Below, one piece after another: positions 34,419-43,840 of a stretch of 64,000 nucleotides of DNA. The stretch covers positions 186,001 through 250,000 of the forward strand of contig NZ_CP065373.1 of the NCBI RefSeq assembly GCF_015710575.1, given 5' to 3'. The stretch comes from Mycolicibacterium mengxianglii (GTDB lineage: Bacteria; Actinomycetota; Actinomycetes; Mycobacteriales; Mycobacteriaceae). Numbering within the stretch: position 1 is the first letter of the stretch; every line of letters starts with the position of its first letter. The position numbers and the translations under genes are program-made. Below the pieces are notes generated by a model that was not told the origin of the DNA, made no database searches, and saw nothing but the letters and a program-made list of their open reading frames with translations.

Positions 34419-35098
34419 GCGGCGTCGCGGTGGTTACAGGCGGCGCCCGTAACCTGGGCCGATCCCTGGTCCTGGCGCTGGCGCGCTCCGGTTTCGACGT
34501 CGTCGTCAACGCGAAGACCGATGCCGAGGGTGCTGAAAAAGCGGCAGCGGAGGCCCGATCCCTCGGCGTGTCGGCGACGGCTGCGCTCGCCGACGTCGCA
34601 GACCCGGCGGAGGTCGCGCGATTGTTCGATGCCGTCGACCGGCTCGGTCAGCTGCGAGTTCTGGTCAACAATGCTGCCCTGCGCACCCGGGTGCCTTTGT
34701 CGGAGTTGACGATCGAGGACTGGCAGGCAGTGCGTTCAGTGACACTGGACGGTGCGGTGCACTGCGCTCTGGCGGCGCTGCCGCGGTTGCGGGCCGCAGG
34801 CAACGGCCGGGTCATCACGATGATCGGTGGCAACGCGCTGCGTGGCGACCCGGGCCGCGTGCATGTCTCGGCGGCCAAGCACGGGTTGATCGGAATGACG
34901 AAGGCGCTTGCGGCGGCCTGTGCCGACGACGGCATCACCGTCAACGCCGTGTCGCCCGGAAAGATGCGGCCCGACAACGCGAGTGAGCAGGAAGCCGAGC
35001 GCCGCCGTGGCATGGTCGCGGAAACCGTCGCGTTTCTGGCTTCCCCCGCCGCGTTCGGTGTCACCGGTCAGATCATCGAGGTGGGTCCCGCCACCTGA
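34415..35098 (+). CDS. SDR-like protein lacking catalytic Ser and Tyr
   Basis: 227 residues. The Rossmann part is normal: VVTGGARNLGRSLVLALARSGFDVVVNAKT, then ALADVADPAEVARLF and VNNAALRTR. At the active site the usual Ser is Gly138 (TMIGGNAL) and the YxxxK tyrosine is Val151 (RVHVSAAKHG), with Lys155 kept and His150 directly before. Such a protein is unlikely to work as an ordinary alcohol dehydrogenase. Last of the overlapping genes; perhaps a non-redox enzyme or binding partner of the pathway. Confidence 0.8.
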   Translation: MSGVAVVTGGARNLGRSLVLALARSGFDVVVNAKTDAEGAEKAAAEARSLGVSATAALADVADPAEVARLFDAVDRLGQLRVLVNNAALRTRVPLSELTIEDWQAVRSVTLDGAVHCALAALPRLRAAGNGRVITMIGGNALRGDPGRVHVSAAKHGLIGMTKALAAACADDGITVNAVSPGKMRPDNASEQEAERRRGMVAETVAFLASPAAFGVTGQIIEVGPAT

Positions 35099-35163
35099 GC
35101 ACGGCGGATGCACGTGCTTCAGTCGCCGGTTTGTCAGCGATCCGATCGGGAGCCTACGGAGTC

Positions 35164-36381
35164 ATGAAGGTCTTCTCGGGGCGCATTGTGCCGCCGTGGT
35201 GGCTCCTTGCGACCGTGGTCAGCATCTTCCTGCTTCAAGTTGCGGTCACACTGGCCCGCCCGGTGTCCACATACCGACTGCTGGCCCTGGGTGCTGACGG
35301 CACTGCGCTCGGCCTGGCAGCGGCGTGCTTCGCTGTGCCTCCGATGCTGCTCGCTGTCGGTTTCGGCCGGTGGGCCGAGAAACACCACCCTGCCGTCCTT
35401 CTCTGGCTCGGTCTGATCGTCGCCGCGGCGGCTTGCGCAGCGCTTGTGGTGGCCGAGACCGTTCCGACCGTCGCCGTGGGTACCACAGCTCTGGGGGTCG
35501 GCCACATGTCCGGCACGATCGGCGCCCAGAGCATCATGGCTCAGTCGCAGAGTTCCTTGACCCGCATCAACCGGTTCGGCATGTTGACCACCGTCTCGGC
35601 ACTCGGCCAGATTGCCGGACCCATTGTCGGCGGCGTCATCATCGGGCACTCCGAACAACCCAGCATCGAGGCTACTTCGTCTGCTCTGTTCATTGCCGCT
35701 TGGGTGTTCCTCGCGGGTGTACCTCCAGCGGTTCTGGCCTGGCGCAGCAAGATTCAGAAGTCGACGATCCGTGCTGGGCGCGCTCAGCGGGTATGGCACC
35801 TGCTGCGGCGGCGTGGTATGCCCGCGGCACTTATGACGAGCTTCTCGGCCAAGAGCGGCATCGACCTGCTACTGGTGTATCTGCCGCTGCTCGGCACGAC
35901 GGTCGGCCTCACACCGTCACAGGTCGGGCTTCTCTTGGGCGTGAGTTCCACGGGCGCGGTGTTGGCCCGTGCTGCTACACCGGTTTTCGTGCGGCAGATT
36001 CCCACGTTGCGCCTGACCGTCAGCGCCACGGCGGTGGCGTCGGCGTGTCTGGTGCTCATCGCGGTCAGCAGCGAAATATCCGTGTTGATCATCGCCATGG
36101 CGCTACTCGGCTTCGCACTCGGCCTGTCACAGACCACCACGATGGACTGGGTGGTGAACCTCGTCGACGACACCAGTCGCGGGTCCGCGCTGGGTCTGCG
36201 CGTCGCGACCAACCGTCTCGGCCAGACTGTCATCCTTGTCACGGCTGGGGCGGTGTCTGGATGGTTCGGCGTTCGGGCTGCCTACATCATGCTGGCCGTG
36301 GTTATGCTCGGCACCGCTGGATCCGGTGTTCTCAGCGCGAGAAGGGATTCCGCCGGGGAAGCCGACGACACTGCCGACTGA
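35164..36381 (+). CDS. MFS transporter of the Tct/PrpD cluster
   Basis: 405 residues from ATG 35164 (MKVFSGRIVPPWWLL) with GGAG five bases upstream; an earlier in-frame start (35131) lacks such a site. Twelve helices can be counted, with a central cytosolic loop rich in Arg (SKIQKSTIRAGRAQRVWHLLRRRG). RWAEKHHPAVLLWLG takes the place of the usual motif between helices 2 and 3. Likely a second uptake or an export path for the pathway's compounds. Lies 65 bases after the SDR. Confidence 0.83.
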   Translation: MKVFSGRIVPPWWLLATVVSIFLLQVAVTLARPVSTYRLLALGADGTALGLAAACFAVPPMLLAVGFGRWAEKHHPAVLLWLGLIVAAAACAALVVAETVPTVAVGTTALGVGHMSGTIGAQSIMAQSQSSLTRINRFGMLTTVSALGQIAGPIVGGVIIGHSEQPSIEATSSALFIAAWVFLAGVPPAVLAWRSKIQKSTIRAGRAQRVWHLLRRRGMPAALMTSFSAKSGIDLLLVYLPLLGTTVGLTPSQVGLLLGVSSTGAVLARAATPVFVRQIPTLRLTVSATAVASACLVLIAVSSEISVLIIAMALLGFALGLSQTTTMDWVVNLVDDTSRGSALGLRVATNRLGQTVILVTAGAVSGWFGVRAAYIMLAVVMLGTAGSGVLSARRDSAGEADDTAD

Positions 36382-36513
36382 CCACCGGCCTGCTGTCCGG
36401 CCCAGGCGGCCGCTGCGAGGAATACGTGATGCCCCCTGTCGACTCGGAGCGGTTTCCCATTGGAGCCGCCCGAGAGACGGCCCCGAGCGGTATTGCGTTT
36501 AAGGGCACTTTGA

Positions 36514-36536
36514 ATAGATATTTTCTATCGAGATAG
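36514..36536. promoter_or_regulatory. Overlapping inverted repeats at the fadE promoter
   Basis: ATAGA-TATTT-TCTAT (36514-36528) overlaps CTATC-GA-GATAG (36525-36536). The sequence is strikingly A/T-rich for this genome and lies just before the AGGAGG (36535-36540) of the acyl-CoA dehydrogenase gene. A TTGCGT (36493-36498) is about 17 bases upstream of a TAGATA, so the repeats would cover -10, start point and ribosome site. A candidate operator for an unlinked regulator; the region 36382-36547 has no other gene. Confidence 0.4.
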
Positions 36537-36547
36537 GAGGTGGCGGC

Positions 36548-37714
36548 ATGGTGCTGTCCGCTGAAGAGCAGGCTCTCGTCGACACCGTCCACGAGTTCGT
36601 GGACAGGCAGGTCAAGCCGGTGGTGCGTGAGCTCGAGCACGCCAACACCTACCCCGAAGAGCTCATCGAGATGATGAAGGAAATCGGCATCTTCGGGCTG
36701 GCAATCCCCGAGCCCTACGGTTTCGGGCAGGTGTCCATGCCCTGCTACGTGTCGGTGACCGAGGAGCTGGCCCGCGGCTGGATGAGCCTGGCCGGCGCGA
36801 TGGGCGGCCACACCGTGGTGTCGAAGCTGATCATGCTGTTCGGCACCGACGAGCAGAAGCAGCGCTATCTGCCGCGGATGGCCACCGGCGAGCTGCGCAC
36901 GACGATGGCGCTGACCGAGCCCGGCGGCGGGTCCGACCTGCAGGCGATGCGCACGGTGGCCCGGTTGGAACGTCACAGCGATGGCGACGAATACGTGATC
37001 AACGGCAGCAAGACGTGGATCACCAACGCCCGCCGCGCCGGACTGATTGCCCTGATGTGCAAAACCGATCCGGCCGCCGAGCCGGCGCATCGCGGCGTGT
37101 CCATCCTGTTGGTGGAGAAGGTGCCGGGATTCACCGTGTCCAAGGACCTGCCCAAGCTCGGCTACAAGGGCGTGGAGAGTTGCGAGCTCAATTTCACCGA
37201 TTGCCGGGTGCCTGCTGATGCGCTCCTCGGTGCCACCGAGGGCAGCGGCTTTGCGCAGATGATGAAGGGCCTCGAGGTCGGGCGGCTCCAGGTTGCCGCC
37301 CGCGCCACCGGGGTCGCGCGGGCTGCGTTCGACGACGCGCTGCGGTATTCCCAGGAGCGGGAGAGCTTCGGTAAACCCATCTGGCAGCACCAGTCGGTGG
37401 GCAACCTGCTTGCCGATATGGCCACCAAGTTGTCGGCCGCTCGTGCGTTGTTGTTCAGTGCCGCAGAGAAATTCGACTCCGGTGCCCGCTGTGACATGGA
37501 GGCGGGCATGGCGAAGCTGTTCGCGTCGGAGATCGGTATGGAGGTCGCGCTCGATGCGGTGCGCGTCCACGGTGGCTACGGGTATTCCACCGAGTACGAC
37601 GTGGAGCGTTACTTTCGCGACGCACCGTTGATGATCGTGGGTGAAGGCACCAACGAGATCCAGCGCGGTGTGATCGCCAAACAACTGGTAAAACGGGGAG
37701 GCCTGGGCCAGTGA
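36548..37714 (+). CDS. Acyl-CoA dehydrogenase
   Basis: 388 residues, strong AGGAGG site. Motifs: MALTEPGGGSDLQAMRT, YVINGSKTWITNARRAGLIALM, RESFGKPIWQHQSVGNLLADMA, and GYGYSTEYDVERYFRD followed by VGEGTNEIQRGVIAKQL, where the Glu of GEGT is the catalytic base. Size and motifs fit short/branched-chain acyl-CoA dehydrogenases. First gene of a unit with a CoA-transferase remnant and a MaoC dehydratase. Confidence 0.9.
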   Translation: MVLSAEEQALVDTVHEFVDRQVKPVVRELEHANTYPEELIEMMKEIGIFGLAIPEPYGFGQVSMPCYVSVTEELARGWMSLAGAMGGHTVVSKLIMLFGTDEQKQRYLPRMATGELRTTMALTEPGGGSDLQAMRTVARLERHSDGDEYVINGSKTWITNARRAGLIALMCKTDPAAEPAHRGVSILLVEKVPGFTVSKDLPKLGYKGVESCELNFTDCRVPADALLGATEGSGFAQMMKGLEVGRLQVAARATGVARAAFDDALRYSQERESFGKPIWQHQSVGNLLADMATKLSAARALLFSAAEKFDSGARCDMEAGMAKLFASEIGMEVALDAVRVHGGYGYSTEYDVERYFRDAPLMIVGEGTNEIQRGVIAKQLVKRGGLGQ

Positions 37715-38055
37715 CGCCAGCACGGTCGTCGGGCCCCGCGGTGCTGCAACGCCCGGACGTCGCGGAGGACCCGCGGTTCGGGTCCCGCACGCTGCGGATG
37801 GCCCACCGCGCCGAGGTGAATGAGGTGATCGCCGACGTGTTCGCGACGCTGCCCACCCCGGAACTCGAGGCGCGGCTGAGCACGGCGAGGATCGCGTTCG
37901 GCGGCGTCAACACCGTCGCCGAGTTCCTGGAGCACCCGGGCCCTGCTGCCACCGATCGACCTGGGCGTCGAAGCGAGAATGGACCCGTCCCGTTGTTGGG
38001 TGACCACACCGCCGCCATCCTGGCCGCGCTCGACCATGATGAATCGAGGAGCTGA
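37711..38055 (+). pseudogene. Remnant of a family III CoA-transferase (internally deleted)
   Basis: 114 codons from GTG 37711, overlapping the FadE stop. After a start of only about six residues it jumps to the C-terminal third of a CaiB/BaiF enzyme (AVLQRPDVAEDPRFGSRTLRMAHRAEVNEVIADVFATLPTPELEARLSTARIAFGGVNTVAEFLEHP). The N-terminal CoA-binding half and the catalytic Asp are missing. From about 37938 the family pattern RALLPPIDLGVEARMDP is found in the +1 frame, then VPLLGDHT returns to frame near 37987, as if one base were lost in cccGtccc. The open frame is thus accidental, and the gene is not functional as a transferase. Confidence 0.75.
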
Positions 38056-38056
38056 G

Positions 38057-38929
38057 ATGTCAGTCGAACCGAACAGCACCGGGCTGGAACAGTACGTGAC
38101 CGACTGGCAGCCCGAACCCGTCAGCAGCACAGAGGTTCTCAGTGCCGAGCGTGCCGAGGAACTGGCCGCCACCCTCGATCTCGACTTCTCCCCGCAACCC
38201 GGTGATGCCTTGCCGGCGATGTGGCACTGGGTGTATTTCAACGAGTGGCCGCCCACCGCAGAACTGGGGGCCGACGGCCACCCGCGCGACGGCCACTTCC
38301 TGCCGCCGATCCCGCATCGCCGCAGGATGTTCGCGGGAGCCCGGCTGACCATCCACGAGCCGTTGGTGCTGGGTCGACCCGCCACCCGCGACGCCACCGT
38401 GACCTCCACCAGGGTCAAACAGGGCAAGACCGGCGAATTGCTCTTTGTGACAGTGCGATACGCGTACAGCCAGGATGACACGCCCCGAATGACCGAGGAA
38501 CATGATCTGGTCTACCGCAGCGACCCGGGGTCGAGCACGCCATTTCGGCGGGTCACCGAACCGCTGCCGGAGCCGAGCGCGCCGTGGGCAGCGGAGCCCC
38601 ATACCCACCCGGCGCTGCTGTTCCGGTTCAGCGCGTTGACCTCCAACGCTCACCGCATTCACTATGACCAGGAGTACACGACAAAGGTCGAGGGTTTCCC
38701 CGGGCTGGTGGTCCACGGTCCGCTGCTGGCGCTGTTCATGTCGGAACTTGCCCGCACGCGCAGCGAAAGGCCGTTGCGCACCTTCGACTTCCGGCTCATG
38801 CGGCCAGTGTTCGTCGGTGACGGGATCCGCGCACAAGGCACCCCCGCGCCCGACGGGTCCGGTGCGGAACTGTCCGTGGTCTCCGGCGCCGGTGACGTCC
38901 ATGCCAGCGCCCAGGCCGGTTACGCGTGA
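38057..38929 (+). CDS. MaoC-like/HTD2-type 3-hydroxyacyl dehydratase
   Basis: 290 residues from ATG 38057 with GAGGAG upstream. Two hot-dog domains: N-terminal part with MWHWVYFNEWPPTAELGADGHP and FLPPIPHRRRMFAGARL, C-terminal part with the hydratase motif SALTSNAHRIHYDQEY and GFPGLVVHGPLLALFM. This pattern is shared by fungal HTD2 and by mesaconyl-C4-CoA hydratase. It would hydrate the enoyl-CoA made by the upstream FadE. Intact in spite of the decayed gene between them. Confidence 0.85.
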   Translation: MSVEPNSTGLEQYVTDWQPEPVSSTEVLSAERAEELAATLDLDFSPQPGDALPAMWHWVYFNEWPPTAELGADGHPRDGHFLPPIPHRRRMFAGARLTIHEPLVLGRPATRDATVTSTRVKQGKTGELLFVTVRYAYSQDDTPRMTEEHDLVYRSDPGSSTPFRRVTEPLPEPSAPWAAEPHTHPALLFRFSALTSNAHRIHYDQEYTTKVEGFPGLVVHGPLLALFMSELARTRSERPLRTFDFRLMRPVFVGDGIRAQGTPAPDGSGAELSVVSGAGDVHASAQAGYA

Positions 38930-39182
38930 CCACAGGGTACGACCTCGAGACCGTCCAAGCGGCTACGCGCGGCACCGTCGGAGGCCGTAGGAATGGACAT
39001 ATGCCGTTGGTTCAGCAGGGGGCAGACAGTCACCGTGGCTCTGCGTCGTCGCCGCCGCGCAGATCGTGCGGATGCTGATCGTGCTGGCCCTCGCGCCGTT
39101 CATCGCCGCATACTTCCGAAACCGCTCGGCCGGAACGGAAACCGGCTGACGCACCCGGGTGGGGCACGTCAGCCGGCCACCG

Positions 39183-41311
<2,129 letters not shown>

Positions 41312-41315
<4 letters not shown>

Positions 41316-41344
41316 CTGGGCCGTCGCTTGTACCGGGCGGTCAT
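41312..41344 (-). CDS. Candidate 10-residue leader peptide of glgX
   Basis: ATG (41342-41344) with GAGGAG nine bases upstream (41354-41359) opens a short frame MTARYKRRPR whose TGA (41312-41314) overlaps the glgX GTG (GTGA). Five of the ten residues are Arg or Lys. The arrangement suggests that ribosomes reach glgX by re-initiation after the leader, since glgX has no strong site of its own. Inference from sequence only. Confidence 0.4.
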
Positions 41345-41444
41345 CGCCGTCAACTCCTCGAGTAGTGGATGAGGGGTTCAACCTATCGACCGACCTTTCT
41401 GAGTGCACATTGGTTTAGGGATGGTGCCTGATATGGAGCCGGCA

Positions 41445-41645
41445 TCAGTCGGCAGCGCGGTGTCGACCGTGATAAAGGGGATCGTCGTAGGTGGCGAACC
41501 GCTGCGGGATTGCCGAAACAGACCCGCTGCCTCCGAATAACGCCAGACCAGGGTCGCCGAAGAGCAGATTGTCGTTGGCGATCGGCGCGTCTCCCACCGT
41601 CAGGCGATCCTGACTTGGTGGGTAGTGAGGTGTGGTGTTCGCCAT
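41445..41645 (-). CDS. Small hypothetical protein upstream of glgX
   Basis: 66 residues from ATG 41643-41645 with GGGGAGGGCGAC directly upstream, a very strong site. Sequence starts MANTTPHYPPSQDRLTVGDA and continues with Gly/Ser-rich FGDPGLALFGGSGS; no membrane segment, no known family. It lies behind the SigF-type promoter and 129 bases ahead of the glgX GTG, so the two may share a transcript. Confidence 0.6.
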   Translation of the reverse strand: MANTTPHYPPSQDRLTVGDAPIANDNLLFGDPGLALFGGSGSVSAIPQRFATYDDPLYHGRHRAAD

Positions 41646-41700
41646 GTCGCCCTCCCCGCGGTGCGCCGTGAACTGATACCGATATTGAATACGGTGCGGA

Positions 41701-41726
41701 GTACCCGAAAGGTGTCTGGCGAAACC
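41701..41726 (-). promoter_or_regulatory. SigF-type promoter
   Basis: On the minus strand GGTTT (41722-41726), 15 bases, GGGTAC (41701-41706) agree with the mycobacterial SigF consensus GGTTT-N15-17-GGGTA(C/T). The -10 is 55 bases upstream of the small ORF at 41645 and would drive it and glgX in stationary phase or osmotic stress. Consensus from memory. Confidence 0.5.
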
Positions 41727-41745
41727 GACGTGACCAGCGCCGCAG

Positions 41746-42183
41746 TCAGTCCGGAACGGCGTCGTGGTCCGGGTGGCCGACGGTCCGCCGGGATTGCTTC
41801 ATCTCGGCTTCGAAAACGTGCCTGACGCCCTGCATCAGCTGTCCGCGGACAGCTGATTCGTGGTCGCGAAACGCCGACCAGTACCCGTCGTCGAACTCGT
41901 CGACCACCTGGAATGTCCATCGACCCGACAGCACGTTGCGTCCCACGAGGTCGTGGTCCAGCTCTGCGGCGACTGTGGGGTGGCCGGCGGCGCGCAACAT
42001 CTCGCATGCCTGTCCGAGTTGAAGATCGGCGTGCCCGATCAACTGGTGGAAGGTGTACAGCGCCCCCCGGGCGCGCTCAACGGTCTCGAGTGCTTCGGAC
42101 AGTTTGCCGACCGCTTCGACGGTGGCATCGTCGACACCTGGTGGGCGCCGGCTCAGGCCATCCTCGTCGAGGTCGGCGGACAT
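41746..42183 (-). CDS. Conserved hypothetical protein
   Basis: 145 residues. Mostly helical: VEAVGKLSEALETVERARGALYTFHQLIGHADLQLGQACEMLRAAGHPTVAAELDHDLVGRNVLSGRWTFQVVDEFDDGYWSAFRDHE. Conserved-looking His, Asp and Trp but no known motif. No signal or membrane segment. Its ATG overlaps the TGA of the HAD phosphatase by one base (TGATG), so the two are coupled. Confidence 0.72.
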   Translation of the reverse strand: MSADLDEDGLSRRPPGVDDATVEAVGKLSEALETVERARGALYTFHQLIGHADLQLGQACEMLRAAGHPTVAAELDHDLVGRNVLSGRWTFQVVDEFDDGYWSAFRDHESAVRGQLMQGVRHVFEAEMKQSRRTVGHPDHDAVPD

Positions 42184-42905
42184 CAGCGTGGACTGTCTTG
42201 CCGGCCGCCACTCTGCGCGCGCGCAAGTTCTCCGATCGGGCTGTCATCGAGATGGTGAAGCAGTTCCTCGGCGTCCTCGAAAATGGCTACGGCACCGGCA
42301 GTTTCGAGCTCGCCGCGGGAGAACCCGCCGCTGAGCAGGCCGATGCAGCGCAAGCCGGCACGCACGCAGGCTTCAACGTCCCAGACCGCGTCGCCGACGA
42401 ACACCGCCTCGTCGGTACCGACCCCGGCGCGCTGCAACGCGACCTCGACGATGTCCGGTTCCGGTTTCGCGGTTTCGACGTCTTCGGAGGACGTCACTGC
42501 CGAGAGCACTTCGTCGATGTCGAGGACACGGCGCAGTAGTGTGAGTTCGTCTTCGGGGGCCGACGTCGCCAGCACCACCTGCAGCCCGAGGCTCTCCACC
42601 CGGTGCAGTAGGTCGCGGGCACCGGGCAGGGGCTTGAGCAGGTTGGCCGTCTGCTCGTAGTACTTCGAGTGCAGGTCCTTGAGGTGGGTTTGCACGTCCT
42701 TCGGCGCGTCGCCGGTCAAGGTGGACATCAGCGTGGAGCCGTCCATGCCGATGCACCGGTGAATCCGCCAGGCGGCGACGGGGATGTCCACCTCCGCGAA
42801 TGCCCGGGTCCACGCGTGGACATGCAGATAGTTGGAGTCGACGAGGGTGCCGTCGACGTCGAAGAGGACGGCGCGCGCGGACGCGGCGGATTCGTTGGCA
42901 GACAC
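42183..42905 (-). CDS. HAD-superfamily phosphatase
   Basis: 240 residues. Motif I LFDVDGTLVDSN (nucleophile and acid Asp), cap helices, motif II VLATSAP, motif III Lys in TAKPEPDIVEVAL, motif IV FVGDAVWDVEA. It fits the phosphoglycolate phosphatase/beta-phosphoglucomutase-like subgroup with a C1 cap. Given the coupled hypothetical gene and nearby glgX, a sugar phosphate is possible, but this is a guess. Confidence 0.88.
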   Translation of the reverse strand: MSANESAASARAVLFDVDGTLVDSNYLHVHAWTRAFAEVDIPVAAWRIHRCIGMDGSTLMSTLTGDAPKDVQTHLKDLHSKYYEQTANLLKPLPGARDLLHRVESLGLQVVLATSAPEDELTLLRRVLDIDEVLSAVTSSEDVETAKPEPDIVEVALQRAGVGTDEAVFVGDAVWDVEACVRAGLRCIGLLSGGFSRGELETAGAVAIFEDAEELLHHLDDSPIGELARAQSGGRQDSPR

Positions 42906-42934
42906 CTAGCAGCCATACCCGCTTTGACGGCGGC

Positions 42935-43063
42935 TTATCTGTGATGCACCGAGTCCACCAGGTAGAGATGGGGCTCGAAGGACACCGCCAATTCTGCGCA
43001 CCTGCTCATGTGCTCCCGGGCGAGCGAGCCCAATTGAGCCATCTGCTCGGTAGGTGCGCACAC
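42935..43063 (-). CDS. Possible small protein downstream of TetR
   Basis: A 42-codon frame (GTG 43061-43063, ATG 43040-43042 inside) ends at TAA 42935-42937. It contains CAPTEQMAQLGSLAREHM and, near the end, FEPHLYLVDSVHHR, which has balanced amino-acid use unlike random GC-rich frames. It is in the same frame as the TetR gene that stops at 43088, so it could also be the remnant of a longer C-terminus. No clear ribosome site. Confidence 0.25.
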   Translation of the reverse strand: MCAPTEQMAQLGSLAREHMSRCAELAVSFEPHLYLVDSVHHR

Positions 43064-43087
43064 AATCTCGAGGCGGACGGAATCCCG

Positions 43088-43771
43088 TCAGCTCTGCGTG
43101 TGCCAACCCGCGACGCCGACGGCGATCATCCGCAGCTGTTTGATCGCCACCCGTTTGATCTCGTCCAGCGCGGTGGCATTCTGTGCCTCCTCGATCGCCT
43201 CGGCGATCGAGATCATGGCGTTGACGTAGAGGTTCGCCAGGATGTTGAGGTCCTCGGTACTCCAGTCGCTCAGGGCGGGAAAGCGTGCCAGGTCCGTGGT
43301 GAGCTCCGAGGTGATCAATCGGATTTCGGTGCGAATGGCGTAGCGCAGCACCGAAACCCCGCTGTTGCGCTCCCGGCCGATGAACAGCCAGTGTTCCCGA
43401 CGTTCGGCGACACCGGCGACCAGGATCTCCACCGAGGACTCGATGACGCGGTTGGGGTCGAGCTTGCCGGCGCGGGCCCCGCGCAACATGTCGCGCAACG
43501 AGCGGAATGACTCGTCGATCAGGACCAGCCCGAGTGCCTCCATGGACTCGAAGTGCCGGTAGAACGCCGTAGGCACGATCCCGGCCTCTTTGGTGACCTC
43601 GCGCAGGCTCAGTCCGCCGAAGCTGCGGTCTTCCAGCAGGCGTAGGGCGGCCGCGACGATGGCCCGCCGCGTCGCCTCTTTGCGCTCCACTCGGGTGACC
43701 GCTTCCTGCGCCGGGTCACGCGAGGACCGGCTGCGCCGCGAAGAACTCGGCTTCGGCGTACGACTGTTCAC
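43088..43771 (-). CDS. TetR-family regulator of fatty-acid desaturase genes
   Basis: 227 residues from GTG 43769-43771. A basic N-terminal tail (TPKPSSSRRSRSSRD) precedes the HTH RRAIVAAALRLLEDRSFGGLSLREVTKEAGIVPTAFYRHFESMEALGLVLIDE. This layout resembles FabR/DesT, regulators of unsaturated fatty acid synthesis. It is divergent from the reductase-desaturase pair, with an operator-like palindrome on top of its own start codon. Confidence 0.85.
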   Translation of the reverse strand: MNSRTPKPSSSRRSRSSRDPAQEAVTRVERKEATRRAIVAAALRLLEDRSFGGLSLREVTKEAGIVPTAFYRHFESMEALGLVLIDESFRSLRDMLRGARAGKLDPNRVIESSVEILVAGVAERREHWLFIGRERNSGVSVLRYAIRTEIRLITSELTTDLARFPALSDWSTEDLNILANLYVNAMISIAEAIEEAQNATALDEIKRVAIKQLRMIAVGVAGWHTQS

Positions 43772-43790
43772 TGTGTGAAATTTACCACAG
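43767..43790. promoter_or_regulatory. Palindromes between TetR and desaturase operon
   Basis: TTCAC-TGT-GTGAA (43767-43779) is a perfect 5-base inverted repeat; it overlaps a larger one with outer arms CTGTG (43771-43775) and CACAG (43786-43790) and inner AAATTT, 8 of 10 pairs matching. They cover the TetR start codon and lie 51-74 bases upstream of the reductase ATG, the expected position for a shared operator. Confidence 0.5.
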
Positions 43791-43840
43791 GATGCACAAA
43801 CCCCTTGACGAGCTGCGGCTTCGCCAAACACGGTGTACAC

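Noticed and set aside
36332..37723. 463-codon frame opposite the acyl-CoA dehydrogenase at 36548
   Set aside because: FadE motifs and a strong AGGAGG site support the plus strand only.
38991..39149. Possible 25-residue hydrophobic peptide (MLIVLALAPFIAAYF...)
   Set aside because: The frame looks membrane-like, but start codons occur only late and without a ribosome site; the 253-base gap 38930-39182 otherwise shows no gene.
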